Shown here: positions 32,921-39,866 of the stretch, one piece after another | Layout of the letters: the number at the start of each line of letters is the position of its first letter | Numbering within the stretch: position 1 is the stretch's first letter | Origin: Amycolatopsis alba DSM 44262 | GTDB taxonomy: Bacteria > Actinomycetota > Actinomycetes > Mycobacteriales > Pseudonocardiaceae | Length of the DNA: 64,000 bases | Reading direction: 5' to 3' | NCBI RefSeq assembly: GCF_000384215.1 | Contig: NZ_KB913032.1 | Span: 186,001 to 250,000, forward strand | The notes under the pieces: generated by a model | What the model saw: the letters and a program-made list of their open reading frames with translations, nothing else | Told to the model about the DNA's origin: nothing | Database searches by the model: none | Program-made: the position numbers and the translations under genes

Positions 32921-32947
32921 TCATTCATCGGCAATCATTCATCGGCA
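32920..32947. repeat. Two tandem 14-bp copies of ATCATTCATCGGCA
   Basis: The copies are identical and directly adjacent (32920-32933, 32934-32947), and the first base pair overlaps the TGA stop of the chelatase gene. ATCGGCA in copy 2 can pair with TGCCGAT at 32981-32987, so the repeat may be part of a 3' structure of the sulfur operon transcript. Confidence 0.6.
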
Positions 32948-32998
32948 CAGTAGAGCGGCTTGTCCCGTTCGGGCGCTTGATGCCGATCTTCGGTGGGT

Positions 32999-33038
32999 TC
33001 CGTTCCCAGTTCCGTGACGCCCCGCGTATGGGAACGGA
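32999..33038. terminator. Inverted repeat downstream of the sulfur operon
   Basis: TCCGTTCCCA (32999-33008) pairs with TGGGAACGGA (33029-33038) over 10 bp around a 20-nt loop. It is 80 bp beyond the chelatase stop and just before the promoter of the next gene. The large loop makes a terminator call moderate at best. Confidence 0.5.
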
Positions 33039-33044
33039 GATTTC

Positions 33045-33074
33045 TTGACGAGTTACTTAACTTGCCGGTAACTC
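33045..33074 (+). promoter_or_regulatory. Candidate promoter with overlapping operator for the secreted protein gene
   Basis: TTGACG (33045-33050) and TAACTC (33069-33074) lie 18 bp apart, pointing at the gene that starts at 33130. GAGTTAC (33050-33056) and GTAACTC (33068-33074) form an inverted repeat across the spacer and the -10 box, so a repressor site may overlap the promoter. Confidence 0.5.
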
Positions 33075-33129
33075 TCTAAACGCTGCGCAGCACCCTTTCT
33101 CCCCCATCGAACCCCCTGGTAGGTGGAAC

Positions 33130-33753
33130 ATGAAGGCTGCCATCCGTGCCCTCGTCTGCGCTTCGGCCGTGCTCGTCCCATTCGTCGGCATAGCCGCTCC
33201 GGCTTCGGCCGCGACGACCGTCGTTTTCGACTGCGAGGCGAAGCCGCCGCTCGTCGGCAACAAGTACCTGAAACTGAACCAGGACGCCGACGTCGCCGCG
33301 CCGGCCACGGTCGCGCCCGGTGCCGCGCTCGACGTCGTCATCGACCCGGCGGCCAACACCGTCCCGGCCGAGGTCAGCGGGTACAAGGTCAAGAACATCA
33401 AGGACTTCTCCCTGAAGATCCCGATCCCGGCGAACTCGACCTGGGTGAGCGCCGATCTCGCCGGTGGCTCCGGCATCGGCTCGACCCCGCCGAAGATCAC
33501 CGTCTCGGGCAGCGTCGCGACGCTGAGCTTCCCCGGCCCGATCGCGGGCGGCTCGACATTCGAACTGCCGACCGTGACAGCGCATCTCACCGCGGGCTCG
33601 TCTGGCACCATCGAGACGAAACTGGGCGGCTCCAGTTACGCCGACCCCGGCCTGACGTTCACCGCGGTGGTCAGCGCGGGCTTCGACGTGTCGGCGCCGA
33701 CAGCCTGTTTCCCGAACCCGAGCCCGACCTTCAGCACGACGAAGATCGGCTGA
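33130..33753 (+). CDS. Secreted protein of unknown function (mycobacterial/actinobacterial type)
   Basis: A 207-residue protein with a clean Sec signal peptide (KAAIRALVCASAVLVPFVGI then APASAATT, cut near residue 28), and after that a Thr/Ser/Gly/Pro-rich, beta-strand-like mature part with two cysteines (FDCEAKPP and TACFPNPSP) that could form one disulfide bond. It resembles secreted proteins that are sometimes named dehydratase or cyclase in actinobacteria, but I see no catalytic motif. GGTAGGTGG precedes the ATG. It has its own promoter and terminator, so it is a single-gene unit. Confidence 0.75.
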   Translation: MKAAIRALVCASAVLVPFVGIAAPASAATTVVFDCEAKPPLVGNKYLKLNQDADVAAPATVAPGAALDVVIDPAANTVPAEVSGYKVKNIKDFSLKIPIPANSTWVSADLAGGSGIGSTPPKITVSGSVATLSFPGPIAGGSTFELPTVTAHLTAGSSGTIETKLGGSSYADPGLTFTAVVSAGFDVSAPTACFPNPSPTFSTTKIG

Positions 33754-33758
33754 GCAGC

Positions 33759-33791
33759 GCCTGCGCCACCATCCCCCATGGTGGCGCAGGC
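33759..33791. terminator. Strong hairpin terminator after the secreted protein gene
   Basis: GCCTGCGCCACCAT and ATGGTGGCGCAGGC pair over 14 bp around CCCCC, 6 bp after the stop codon. No T-tract follows, as is common in high-GC actinobacteria. Confidence 0.75.
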
Positions 33792-33828
33792 CACTGCCCG
33801 GCCCGACCGTGCTGTGCGAAGGTGTGGC

Positions 33829-34602
33829 ATGGCTGACGAACTGGTGCACTACGACGTGGTGGGCGGCACCGCCACGATCACCTTGGACTCCCCGCACAAC
33901 CGCAACGCGCTCTCCGCCCAGCTGCGGCGTGAACTGAGCGAGTCGCTGGACAAGGCGCAAGCCGACGACGCGGTCCGGGTCATCGTGCTCACCCACACCG
34001 GCCCGGTGTTCTGTGCCGGCATGGACCTCAAGGAGGCCCGCGGCGCCGGCGCGGGCGACCAGGGCGTCAACGAGTTCCCGAAGATCCTCGAGCAGCTGTG
34101 GACCAGCCCCAAGCCTGTCGTGGCGAAGCTGGCGGGCCCCGCGCGGGCAGGCGGCATCGGCATGGTGGCCGCGACGGACATCGCCGTCGCGGTGCACGAA
34201 GCGACCTTCGCCTTCTCCGAGGTTCGGATCGGCGTCGTCCCCGCCGTCATCTCGCTCACCGTGCTGCCGCGCCTCAACGCTCGCGCCGCGCACGAGCTGT
34301 TCCTGACCGGCGACACCTTCGACGCGAAGCGCGCCGTCGAGATCGGCCTGCTCAACTCGGCCGTCGCCGCCGACGAACTCGACGGCGAGGTCACCCGCTA
34401 CGTCAAAGCTCTCGCCCTCGGCGGGCCGAAGGCGCTCGCGGCGACGAAGGACCTGCTCGGCAAGCCGCGTCCGGCGACACCGGGCGAGGGTTTCGAGGCC
34501 ATGAACAAGTTGTCCGCCGGGTTCTTCGCGAGCGAAGAGGGCCAGGAGGGCATCACGGCTTTCGCGCAGAAGCGCAAGCCGAACTGGGTCCCCGAGAGCT
34601 AG
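33829..34602 (+). CDS. Enoyl-CoA hydratase/isomerase family protein
   Basis: The 257-residue crotonase-fold protein has the CoA/oxyanion region HTGPVFCAGMDLKEARG (about 56-72) and GPARAGGIGMVAATDIAVAVHEATFAFSEVRIGVVPAVIS (about 103-142). The Glu equivalent to Glu164 of rat crotonase (in FSEVRIG) is present, but the Glu144 position (GGGxEL in hydratases) is Gly in AGGIGM. This suggests an isomerase or another crotonase activity rather than simple hydration. The ATG at 33829 is my choice because codon bias and family alignment start there; the upstream in-frame part lies in a terminator hairpin. Its stop overlaps the convergent barstar gene by 4 bases. Confidence 0.87.
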   Translation: MADELVHYDVVGGTATITLDSPHNRNALSAQLRRELSESLDKAQADDAVRVIVLTHTGPVFCAGMDLKEARGAGAGDQGVNEFPKILEQLWTSPKPVVAKLAGPARAGGIGMVAATDIAVAVHEATFAFSEVRIGVVPAVISLTVLPRLNARAAHELFLTGDTFDAKRAVEIGLLNSAVAADELDGEVTRYVKALALGGPKALAATKDLLGKPRPATPGEGFEAMNKLSAGFFASEEGQEGITAFAQKRKPNWVPES

Positions 34603-34955
34603 TCCGGCAAGACCACGGTGAGGCGCCGGGAGTCCGTCCGGTCCCCGGACGGCCCCAGCGCCCGCTGCGCGTCCGAAAGCACACTCCGGACGGCCAGGTA
34701 CGCCTTCGGATCATGCTCCTTGAGCGCCGAGGAACCGGCCCAGATCAGCACGTGCTCACCCGGCGGAAGCCAGGACAGGTCGGTGAGGCAGTCATAGAGC
34801 GCGTCGAGGTTCTTCCCGAAGTAGTCGGGGAAGGACAGCGCCTCCGCGATCGCGTCGAGCGTGGAGGCCTTGTCGACCGTCCGGCCGCTCTCGATCGGAT
34901 GCGGATACGCGCCGCGGGAGAACGCCTTGTCCGCCGCTTCCTCGCCCGCGCTCAT
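34599..34955 (-). CDS. Barstar family ribonuclease inhibitor
   Basis: A 118-residue barstar-like protein: IESGRTVDKASTLDAIAEALSFPDYFGKNLDALYDCLTDLSWLP covers the inhibitory helix, whose Asp/Glu side chains block the active site of barnase-type RNases (Asp39 of barstar lies in the matching FGKNLDALYDCLTD segment). It would act in the cytosol. Its start overlaps the stop of the secreted RNase gene (ATGA), so toxin and inhibitor are made from one message, with the RNase encoded first. Confidence 0.93.
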   Translation of the reverse strand: MSAGEEAADKAFSRGAYPHPIESGRTVDKASTLDAIAEALSFPDYFGKNLDALYDCLTDLSWLPPGEHVLIWAGSSALKEHDPKAYLAVRSVLSDAQRALGPSGDRTDSRRLTVVLPD

Positions 34956-35422
34956 CGGCTGGGGTCCACTACGACGAAGGACTTGTAGTGGTCCTCGGTG
35001 TAGTACAGCTCCTTGCCGGTGCCGGTCACCAGCCGCCTCGCCCCGCGATCCGGGCTGCCCGGCGTCTTGACCGTGTATTCCCGGTAGTAGCCGGAATTCT
35101 TGGCAGGCAGGACCTTCTCCCGGTTCTGGAAGGTGACGTCGTCGTTGCGCGGATACGGGTACGGCCCGCCCGCTTCGATGAGCTTCCAGGTGTCGGAGGC
35201 CTGCGACGGCAATCCCGTGAGCGGTTTGACCGGCAGACCGGAATCCTCGCCCGCGACCTTGCCTTTGGCCGCGCCCGACGGTTTGGCCTGGGCGGACGAA
35301 CTCGCCGGCGCCGGAGCGCTCTTCGTGTCGTCGCCGCTGATGCCGTCCTTGACGAACCAGCCTGCGAGCACCAGCACGATCAGGCCGATCAGGGCGGCGG
35401 TGATCCGCCTACGGTTGAACAT
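34952..35422 (-). CDS. Guanyl-specific ribonuclease (barnase/N1 type) with N-terminal membrane/signal segment
   Basis: A 156-residue protein with a basic N-terminus and hydrophobic helix (ITAALIGLIVLVLAGWFV, about 7-24), a Ser/Ala/Lys-rich linker to about residue 70, and a microbial RNase domain. The three barnase catalytic residues are visible in order: Glu in YYREYTVKT, Arg in GARRLVTG, His in YTEDHYKSFVVV. It is secreted or anchored. The ATG at 35422 is chosen because the signal segment begins there; the in-frame extension to 35614 is antisense-like noise. The barstar gene follows with 4-base overlap. Confidence 0.93.
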   Translation of the reverse strand: MFNRRRITAALIGLIVLVLAGWFVKDGISGDDTKSAPAPASSSAQAKPSGAAKGKVAGEDSGLPVKPLTGLPSQASDTWKLIEAGGPYPYPRNDDVTFQNREKVLPAKNSGYYREYTVKTPGSPDRGARRLVTGTGKELYYTEDHYKSFVVVDPSR

Positions 35423-35433
35423 GGTGTGCCAGC

Positions 35434-35637
35434 TTAGGAGGACCGGTCGGGGTCGTTCGCATCGCGGGCCGCGCCGAAGAGCCGGGCGACCTTTCCGAAC
35501 AGCGTGTCGAGCAACCAGGCCGCGACCAGGCACAGCGGCACCACGACCGCCATGACCAGCACGAACTGCACGGGAAACGGGGCCTGCGCGAGCCACAGCT
35601 CCACGCCGTCCCACCAGTCAGCAAGCCCGTTGAACAC
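35434..35637 (-). CDS. Small membrane protein (67 aa), function unknown
   Basis: A 67-residue protein with an amphipathic start (NGLADWWDGVELWL) and one long hydrophobic segment (FPVQFVLVMAVVVPLCLVAA, about 21-42), then a charged tail ending NDPDRSS. It is 11 bp upstream of the RNase gene on the same strand and so may share its transcript. Small proteins like this are conserved in Amycolatopsis-type genomes, but I know no function; a role in RNase export or anchoring is a guess. Confidence 0.65.
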   Translation of the reverse strand: MFNGLADWWDGVELWLAQAPFPVQFVLVMAVVVPLCLVAAWLLDTLFGKVARLFGAARDANDPDRSS

Positions 35638-35696
35638 GTAGTGAGCCTACGCCCGCACCCACTGCCTCCGCCGGTCAGGCCATGTAGGTTGCTGGC

Positions 35697-36662
35697 ATGT
35701 TCGCCGTTTACGCTTCCGAACCCAACGCCGAAAAGCCGCTGGACTCGCTCGTGATCGGCGAGCGGCCCGAGCCCGAGGTGCCCGAAGGCTGGGTACGGGT
35801 CAACGTCAAGGCAGCCAGCCTCAACATGCACGACCTGTGGACGCTGCGCGGCGTCGGCATCAAACCCGAGCAGTTCCCGATGATCCTGGGCTGCGACGGG
35901 GCAGGCACCCTCGACGACGGCACGGAGGTCGTCCTCCACTCGGTGATCAACGCCCCTGGCTGGCAGGGCGACGACACACTCGACCCGAAGCGCTCCCTGC
36001 TCACCGAGAAGCACCAGGGCAGCTTCGCCGAGCAGGTCGTGGTCCCCGCGCGCAATGTCGTGCCGAAGCCGGCGAGCCTGAGCTTCGCCGAAGCCGCGAC
36101 CATGGGCACGGCCTGGCTGACCGCGTACCGGATGCTGTTCGTGAAGTCCGGGCTGCGGCCGGGGCAGACGATGCTCGTCCAAGGCGCCTCCGGCGGCGTC
36201 TCGACCGCCCTCGTGCAGCTCGGGCGTGCGGCCGGATTCCGGGTTTGGGTCACTGGGCGTAGCGAAGAAAAGCGTGCGCTGGCAGAGAATCTGGGCGCAC
36301 ATCAGACCTTTGAGTCCGGCGCGCGGCTGCCGGAGCGGGTCGACGCGGTCTTCGAAACCGTCGGGAAGGCGACCTGGTCCCATTCGGTGAAGTCGCTCAA
36401 ACCGGGCGGGATCATCGTCGTTTCGGGCTCGACCAGCGGCCCGGATGCTCACGCGGAGTTGCAGCACGTGTTCTTTCTGCAACTACGTATCGCGGGTTCG
36501 ACGATGGGGACCAGGGACGAACTGACCGATCTCCTCACCTATCTGGAGCTCACCGGGGTCCGTCCGCAGATCGGCGCCGAATTGCCGTTCGCGGATGCCG
36601 AAACCGGGTTTAAGAACATGCTCGACGGGGAAACTTCGGGAAAGGTCGTCTTCGCTCATTGA
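35697..36662 (+). CDS. Zinc-independent medium-chain dehydrogenase/reductase (quinone oxidoreductase-like)
   Basis: A 321-residue MDR enzyme with a GroES-like N-terminal domain (RVNVKAASLNMHDLWTLRGVG) and a Rossmann domain with the nucleotide motif GASGGVSTALVQLGRAAG (about 162-179). The structural zinc cysteines of alcohol dehydrogenases are missing, as in quinone oxidoreductases. GFR-VWVTGRSEEKR suggests NADPH preference through the Arg after the second strand. It stands alone between the minus-strand RNase locus and the next hydrolase gene. The substrate is unknown. Confidence 0.88.
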   Translation: MFAVYASEPNAEKPLDSLVIGERPEPEVPEGWVRVNVKAASLNMHDLWTLRGVGIKPEQFPMILGCDGAGTLDDGTEVVLHSVINAPGWQGDDTLDPKRSLLTEKHQGSFAEQVVVPARNVVPKPASLSFAEAATMGTAWLTAYRMLFVKSGLRPGQTMLVQGASGGVSTALVQLGRAAGFRVWVTGRSEEKRALAENLGAHQTFESGARLPERVDAVFETVGKATWSHSVKSLKPGGIIVVSGSTSGPDAHAELQHVFFLQLRIAGSTMGTRDELTDLLTYLELTGVRPQIGAELPFADAETGFKNMLDGETSGKVVFAH

Positions 36663-36846
36663 TCGGATGAGTGCGGATCTTGCCGCCGCCGTGACCAAGC
36701 GCGCACATTTGCGCACACCCGCGCGTTCCATGCAGGTCAACCAGTCATTTCGCGGCCTTGTCAAGTGTCAAGAACGTTATGACTCAGCAAGATTCTCACG
36801 ACCAAAGTTCAACCAAAATCCGACCTCTCGCGGTTAACCTGGAACC

Positions 36847-37890
36847 ATGACCGCATCGCAGCGGCCCGAACCGGCGGAACCGGGGGGCCGGAACACCACC
36901 GACACCGACCCGATCCGCGTCTCGTTCCGACGCTACGCCGGTGTCCGCACCAGAGTGCTGGAAGTCGGACCGCAGGCACCTGCGTCCACCGACCGCGCCC
37001 CTCGGCGGGTACTCGGGAAGCGGGCCACCGCGCGCGGGCACGCCAAGCCGACGGCACCGAGGCTGGTGCTGCTGCACGGCTACTGCGACAGCGGCGACAC
37101 CTGGCGCCCGGTTCTGGAGCTGCTCGCGGCCGCCGGTGTTCCGGCGGTCGCGGTCGATCTGCCCGGATTCGGTGACGCTCAGCCACTCCGGCCGGGCCCG
37201 ATGCTCCCGCAGCTGGACGCGTTCGCCGCGGCCGTGATCAAAGAGCAGGCCGTACTCGGCACGGTGGTGCTCGCCGGCAACTCGCTCGGCGGCACGATGA
37301 GCCTGCGTGCCGCCGAGAACCACCGGCTGCCGATCTCGGGCGTGGTATCGATCGCCGCACCCGGTTTCGTGGACAGCTGGCTCATCCGCACCGTGGCCCG
37401 GTACCCGCTGCCGCTGCGGATGTACTCGGCCCTGCCGCTGCCGATCCCCGGCTTCCTCGTGCGCGCCGTCGCCGAGCAGGTCGTCCCCCGGCTGCTGTAC
37501 GCCAACGCCACCGCCGCGGACGCCGACCAGGTGCGCCGGTTCACGGCGTTGTTCCCGGACTACCGCTCCACCACCACCAGGCTCGAACAGGCGAGGCAAC
37601 TCGTCGAGGAGCTGGCGAACGCGTACCGGCTGGAAGAGATCCGTGTCCCGCTCCTGGTGGTCGTCTGCGGCAAGGACAAGCTGGTCAGCGCCGCTTCCGG
37701 GCGGCAGCTGCACGCGCTGGTCCCGCACAGCAGGCTGATGGTGCGCGAGGACTGGGGCCACTGCCCGCAGCTGGACGACCCCGTCGAGATCTCGGAACTG
37801 CTGACCTACTTCTCCGCCGGCGCGTCCAGGCCGTCGAAGATCGCCGCCCGCGTGGCCGCCGAAGTGAGCGAGGACACCGTCGCCGGGTAG
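36847..37890 (+). CDS. Alpha/beta hydrolase fold protein
   Basis: A 347-residue hydrolase with the oxyanion motif LLHGYCDSGDTW (about 75-86), nucleophile Ser in LAGNSLGGTMSLRAA (about 141), the acid Asp in VVVCGKDKLVSA (about 278), and the His in EDWGHCPQLDD (about 305). An Arg-rich basic lead of about 60 residues precedes the core. The core layout is that of epoxide hydrolases, esterases and haloalkane dehalogenases; no more exact activity can be given. TAACCT lies 9 bp upstream of the ATG at 36847 and no Shine-Dalgarno is seen, so the transcript may be leaderless. Confidence 0.87.
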   Translation: MTASQRPEPAEPGGRNTTDTDPIRVSFRRYAGVRTRVLEVGPQAPASTDRAPRRVLGKRATARGHAKPTAPRLVLLHGYCDSGDTWRPVLELLAAAGVPAVAVDLPGFGDAQPLRPGPMLPQLDAFAAAVIKEQAVLGTVVLAGNSLGGTMSLRAAENHRLPISGVVSIAAPGFVDSWLIRTVARYPLPLRMYSALPLPIPGFLVRAVAEQVVPRLLYANATAADADQVRRFTALFPDYRSTTTRLEQARQLVEELANAYRLEEIRVPLLVVVCGKDKLVSAASGRQLHALVPHSRLMVREDWGHCPQLDDPVEISELLTYFSAGASRPSKIAARVAAEVSEDTVAG

Positions 37891-37903
37891 GTCTGGCCGC
37901 GCT

Positions 37904-38755
37904 TCACTGGTGAACGAGCTCTTTGACGATGGAGAGGAAGTCGCGAAGGGCGGGATGCGCGGAGCTGGGCGGCCACGCCAGATACACCGCGACCGGAGGC
38001 GCGTCGCGGAGCGGGAGATAAACGATCTCGGGACGTTGGTACAACTGGCTACTGGGATCCGGCGTGATCCCGAGCCCCGCGCCCGCGGCGATGTTGCTGA
38101 GCCAGTCGTCGACGGTGGCCACTTCGACCTTGACCGTGGGCCGCTGGCTCTCGTCCCACAGGTGGTCCGTCGTTCCGGAAGCGGTATTGACGACCAGGTC
38201 GTACCGGGCGAGGTCCCCCAGGGTCACCGACAGGCGGTCCGCCAGTTCGTGCTGCGCGGGGGCGGCCACCAGACGATTCTCCCGGTAAAGCAGCGCGTGC
38301 CGGTAGCGCGGCCCTGGCCGCTGTCCTCTCACCACCGCGATATCGATGGCGGCCTCGTCCAGCTTGACGTAGAGGTCGTCGACCTGCCGCAACTGCAACC
38401 GGTATTCCGGGTGCTCGACCGGCCACCGCCGGATCAGACCGGTGGTGAATCGCCCCAGTGCGGCCCAGGCATGTCCCACACGCAGAGGTCTCGGTGCGTC
38501 GAATGGGCTGGACACCGCCTCGGTGAAAGCGTCGACGGCCTGAGTCGCCTTCCTCCGAAAGGCCATTCCCTCGGCGGTGAGTTCCACACCTTTCGCCGAC
38601 CTGCGCAGCAATGTGGCGCCGACCTGCTGTTCGAGCTGGGACAGCGTGCGTGACAGGGCAGGCTGGGTCACCCTCAGCAGTCGCGCCGCACGGCTGATGC
38701 TGCCTTCCTCGGCTGCCGCGAGAAACGCTTCCAAGTGCCGGAGCTCGACCCCCAT
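37904..38755 (-). CDS. LysR family transcriptional regulator
   Basis: A 283-residue LysR protein with the N-terminal helix-turn-helix (ELRHLEAFLAAAEEGSISRAARLLRVTQPALSRTLSQLEQQVGATLLRRSAKGVELTAEG) and an effector domain (about 90-283). I chose the ATG at 38755, which gives the usual short lead before the helix-turn-helix, over the ATG at 38782. It is divergent from a proline 3-hydroxylase and separated from it by 162 AT-richer bases. By the LysR habit of controlling the divergent gene, it probably governs the hydroxylase-EamA unit; proline or hydroxyproline would be a sensible effector. Confidence 0.92.
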   Translation of the reverse strand: MGVELRHLEAFLAAAEEGSISRAARLLRVTQPALSRTLSQLEQQVGATLLRRSAKGVELTAEGMAFRRKATQAVDAFTEAVSSPFDAPRPLRVGHAWAALGRFTTGLIRRWPVEHPEYRLQLRQVDDLYVKLDEAAIDIAVVRGQRPGPRYRHALLYRENRLVAAPAQHELADRLSVTLGDLARYDLVVNTASGTTDHLWDESQRPTVKVEVATVDDWLSNIAAGAGLGITPDPSSQLYQRPEIVYLPLRDAPPVAVYLAWPPSSAHPALRDFLSIVKELVHQ

Positions 38756-38917
38756 AACCTCGAAGCATACCGTCATTCCCAAACAGCATTATCACGGGCC
38801 TTTCGAACAGTGCTACAAAATAGTCGCACCCACTCGGAGAGAAAAGCGCGTTCAGGCGGCCACGACATGACCAGCCGCGCGCAAGTCCGGAAATACCAAC
38901 TCATGTGGAGGAAATCG

Positions 38918-39784
38918 GTGCGCTCTCACATCGTGGGCAAAGTCGAGCTGGACAAGGCCCGGCTCCAGCATGACCTCGAGGCGCTTGCCGCGGTTCCGCG
39001 CGTCGAGGAAGAGTACGACGAATTCAGCTCCGGCTACTGGAAGAACCTCTCCCTCTGGAACTCCAGCGGCGAGGCGGACGACACCATGTACCGGGACATC
39101 CAGGGATCCGCGAAACCGACCGCTCACGCCGCCAAGGCCCCTTACCTGGACGAATTGATCCACACGGTGTTCGACTCGAAGATCGTGAAGATGGCCCGCG
39201 CCCGTAACCTGGTGGACGCCATGGTCATCCCACACCGGGACTTCATCGAACTGAACAAGGACAACGATCAGTATTTCCGCACCTTCATGGTGCTCGAAGA
39301 CAACGGATCCGCGTTCCATTCCGACGATGACACCGTTATCCACATGCGCCCCGGCGAGATCTGGTACCTCGACGCCGCCGCACCGCATTCCGCGGTCAAT
39401 TTCTCCTCGGACAGCAGGCAGGCCCTGTGCGTCGACTTCGCTTTCGAAGGATCGTTCACGGAAGATCAAATCTTCGCCGACAAATCGTTCTACCGGCCCG
39501 ACCTGGAGCCGGAAATCGTAGTCAGGAAGCCCTTCACGACCGATCACCGCGACAAGCTCGTCCAGCTCGGCGGGATCATCGACAACGACAACTTCAAAGA
39601 CATCTTGTTCCTGATGTCGCGAGTGCACTACCGGTACGACGTGCCCGCCGCCGAGACCTACGAGTGGTTCGTCGAAGCCTGCCGCCTTGCCGACGACACG
39701 ACGTTGACGGCGAAGGCGGAAGGGGTGCGCGACTACATGATCGGGCAGCGTGCCCTCGGCGAACGGCTCGTCGCCGCCGCCTGA
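38918..39784 (+). CDS. L-proline cis-3-hydroxylase (2-oxoglutarate/Fe(II) dioxygenase)
   Basis: The 288-residue enzyme matches the free-proline 3-hydroxylase of Streptomyces sp. TH1 closely along its length as I recall that sequence: VEEEYDEFSSGYWKN, VIPHRDFIEL, FHSDDDTVIHMRPGEIW, NFKDILFLMSRVHYRYDV. Iron ligands His106 and Asp108 (PHRDF) and His157 (APHSAVNF) are intact, with Arg167 as likely 2-oxoglutarate binder. GGAGGAAATC precedes the GTG at 38918, which also begins the family's RSHI motif. It should form cis-3-hydroxy-L-proline from free proline. The neighbour is an EamA exporter-like gene, not a peptide synthetase. Close relatives also include cis-4-hydroxylases, so the position hydroxylated needs assay. 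Confidence 0.92.
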   Translation: MRSHIVGKVELDKARLQHDLEALAAVPRVEEEYDEFSSGYWKNLSLWNSSGEADDTMYRDIQGSAKPTAHAAKAPYLDELIHTVFDSKIVKMARARNLVDAMVIPHRDFIELNKDNDQYFRTFMVLEDNGSAFHSDDDTVIHMRPGEIWYLDAAAPHSAVNFSSDSRQALCVDFAFEGSFTEDQIFADKSFYRPDLEPEIVVRKPFTTDHRDKLVQLGGIIDNDNFKDILFLMSRVHYRYDVPAAETYEWFVEACRLADDTTLTAKAEGVRDYMIGQRALGERLVAAA

Positions 39785-39810
39785 CATCACCGATCGGATC
39801 ACCTCGAGCA

Positions 39811-39840
39811 GTGGGGGGCCCAGCCGCACGGGCCCCCCAC
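39811..39840. terminator. Hairpin between proline hydroxylase and EamA genes
   Basis: GTGGGGGGCCC (39811-39821) pairs with GGGCCCCCCAC (39830-39840) around an 8-nt loop, 26 bp after the hydroxylase stop and 27 bp before the EamA ATG. It may partly stop transcription or shield the 3' end, giving less transporter than enzyme. Confidence 0.7.
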
Positions 39841-39866
39841 CCAAGCCCGGAAGAACACTGCCACCG

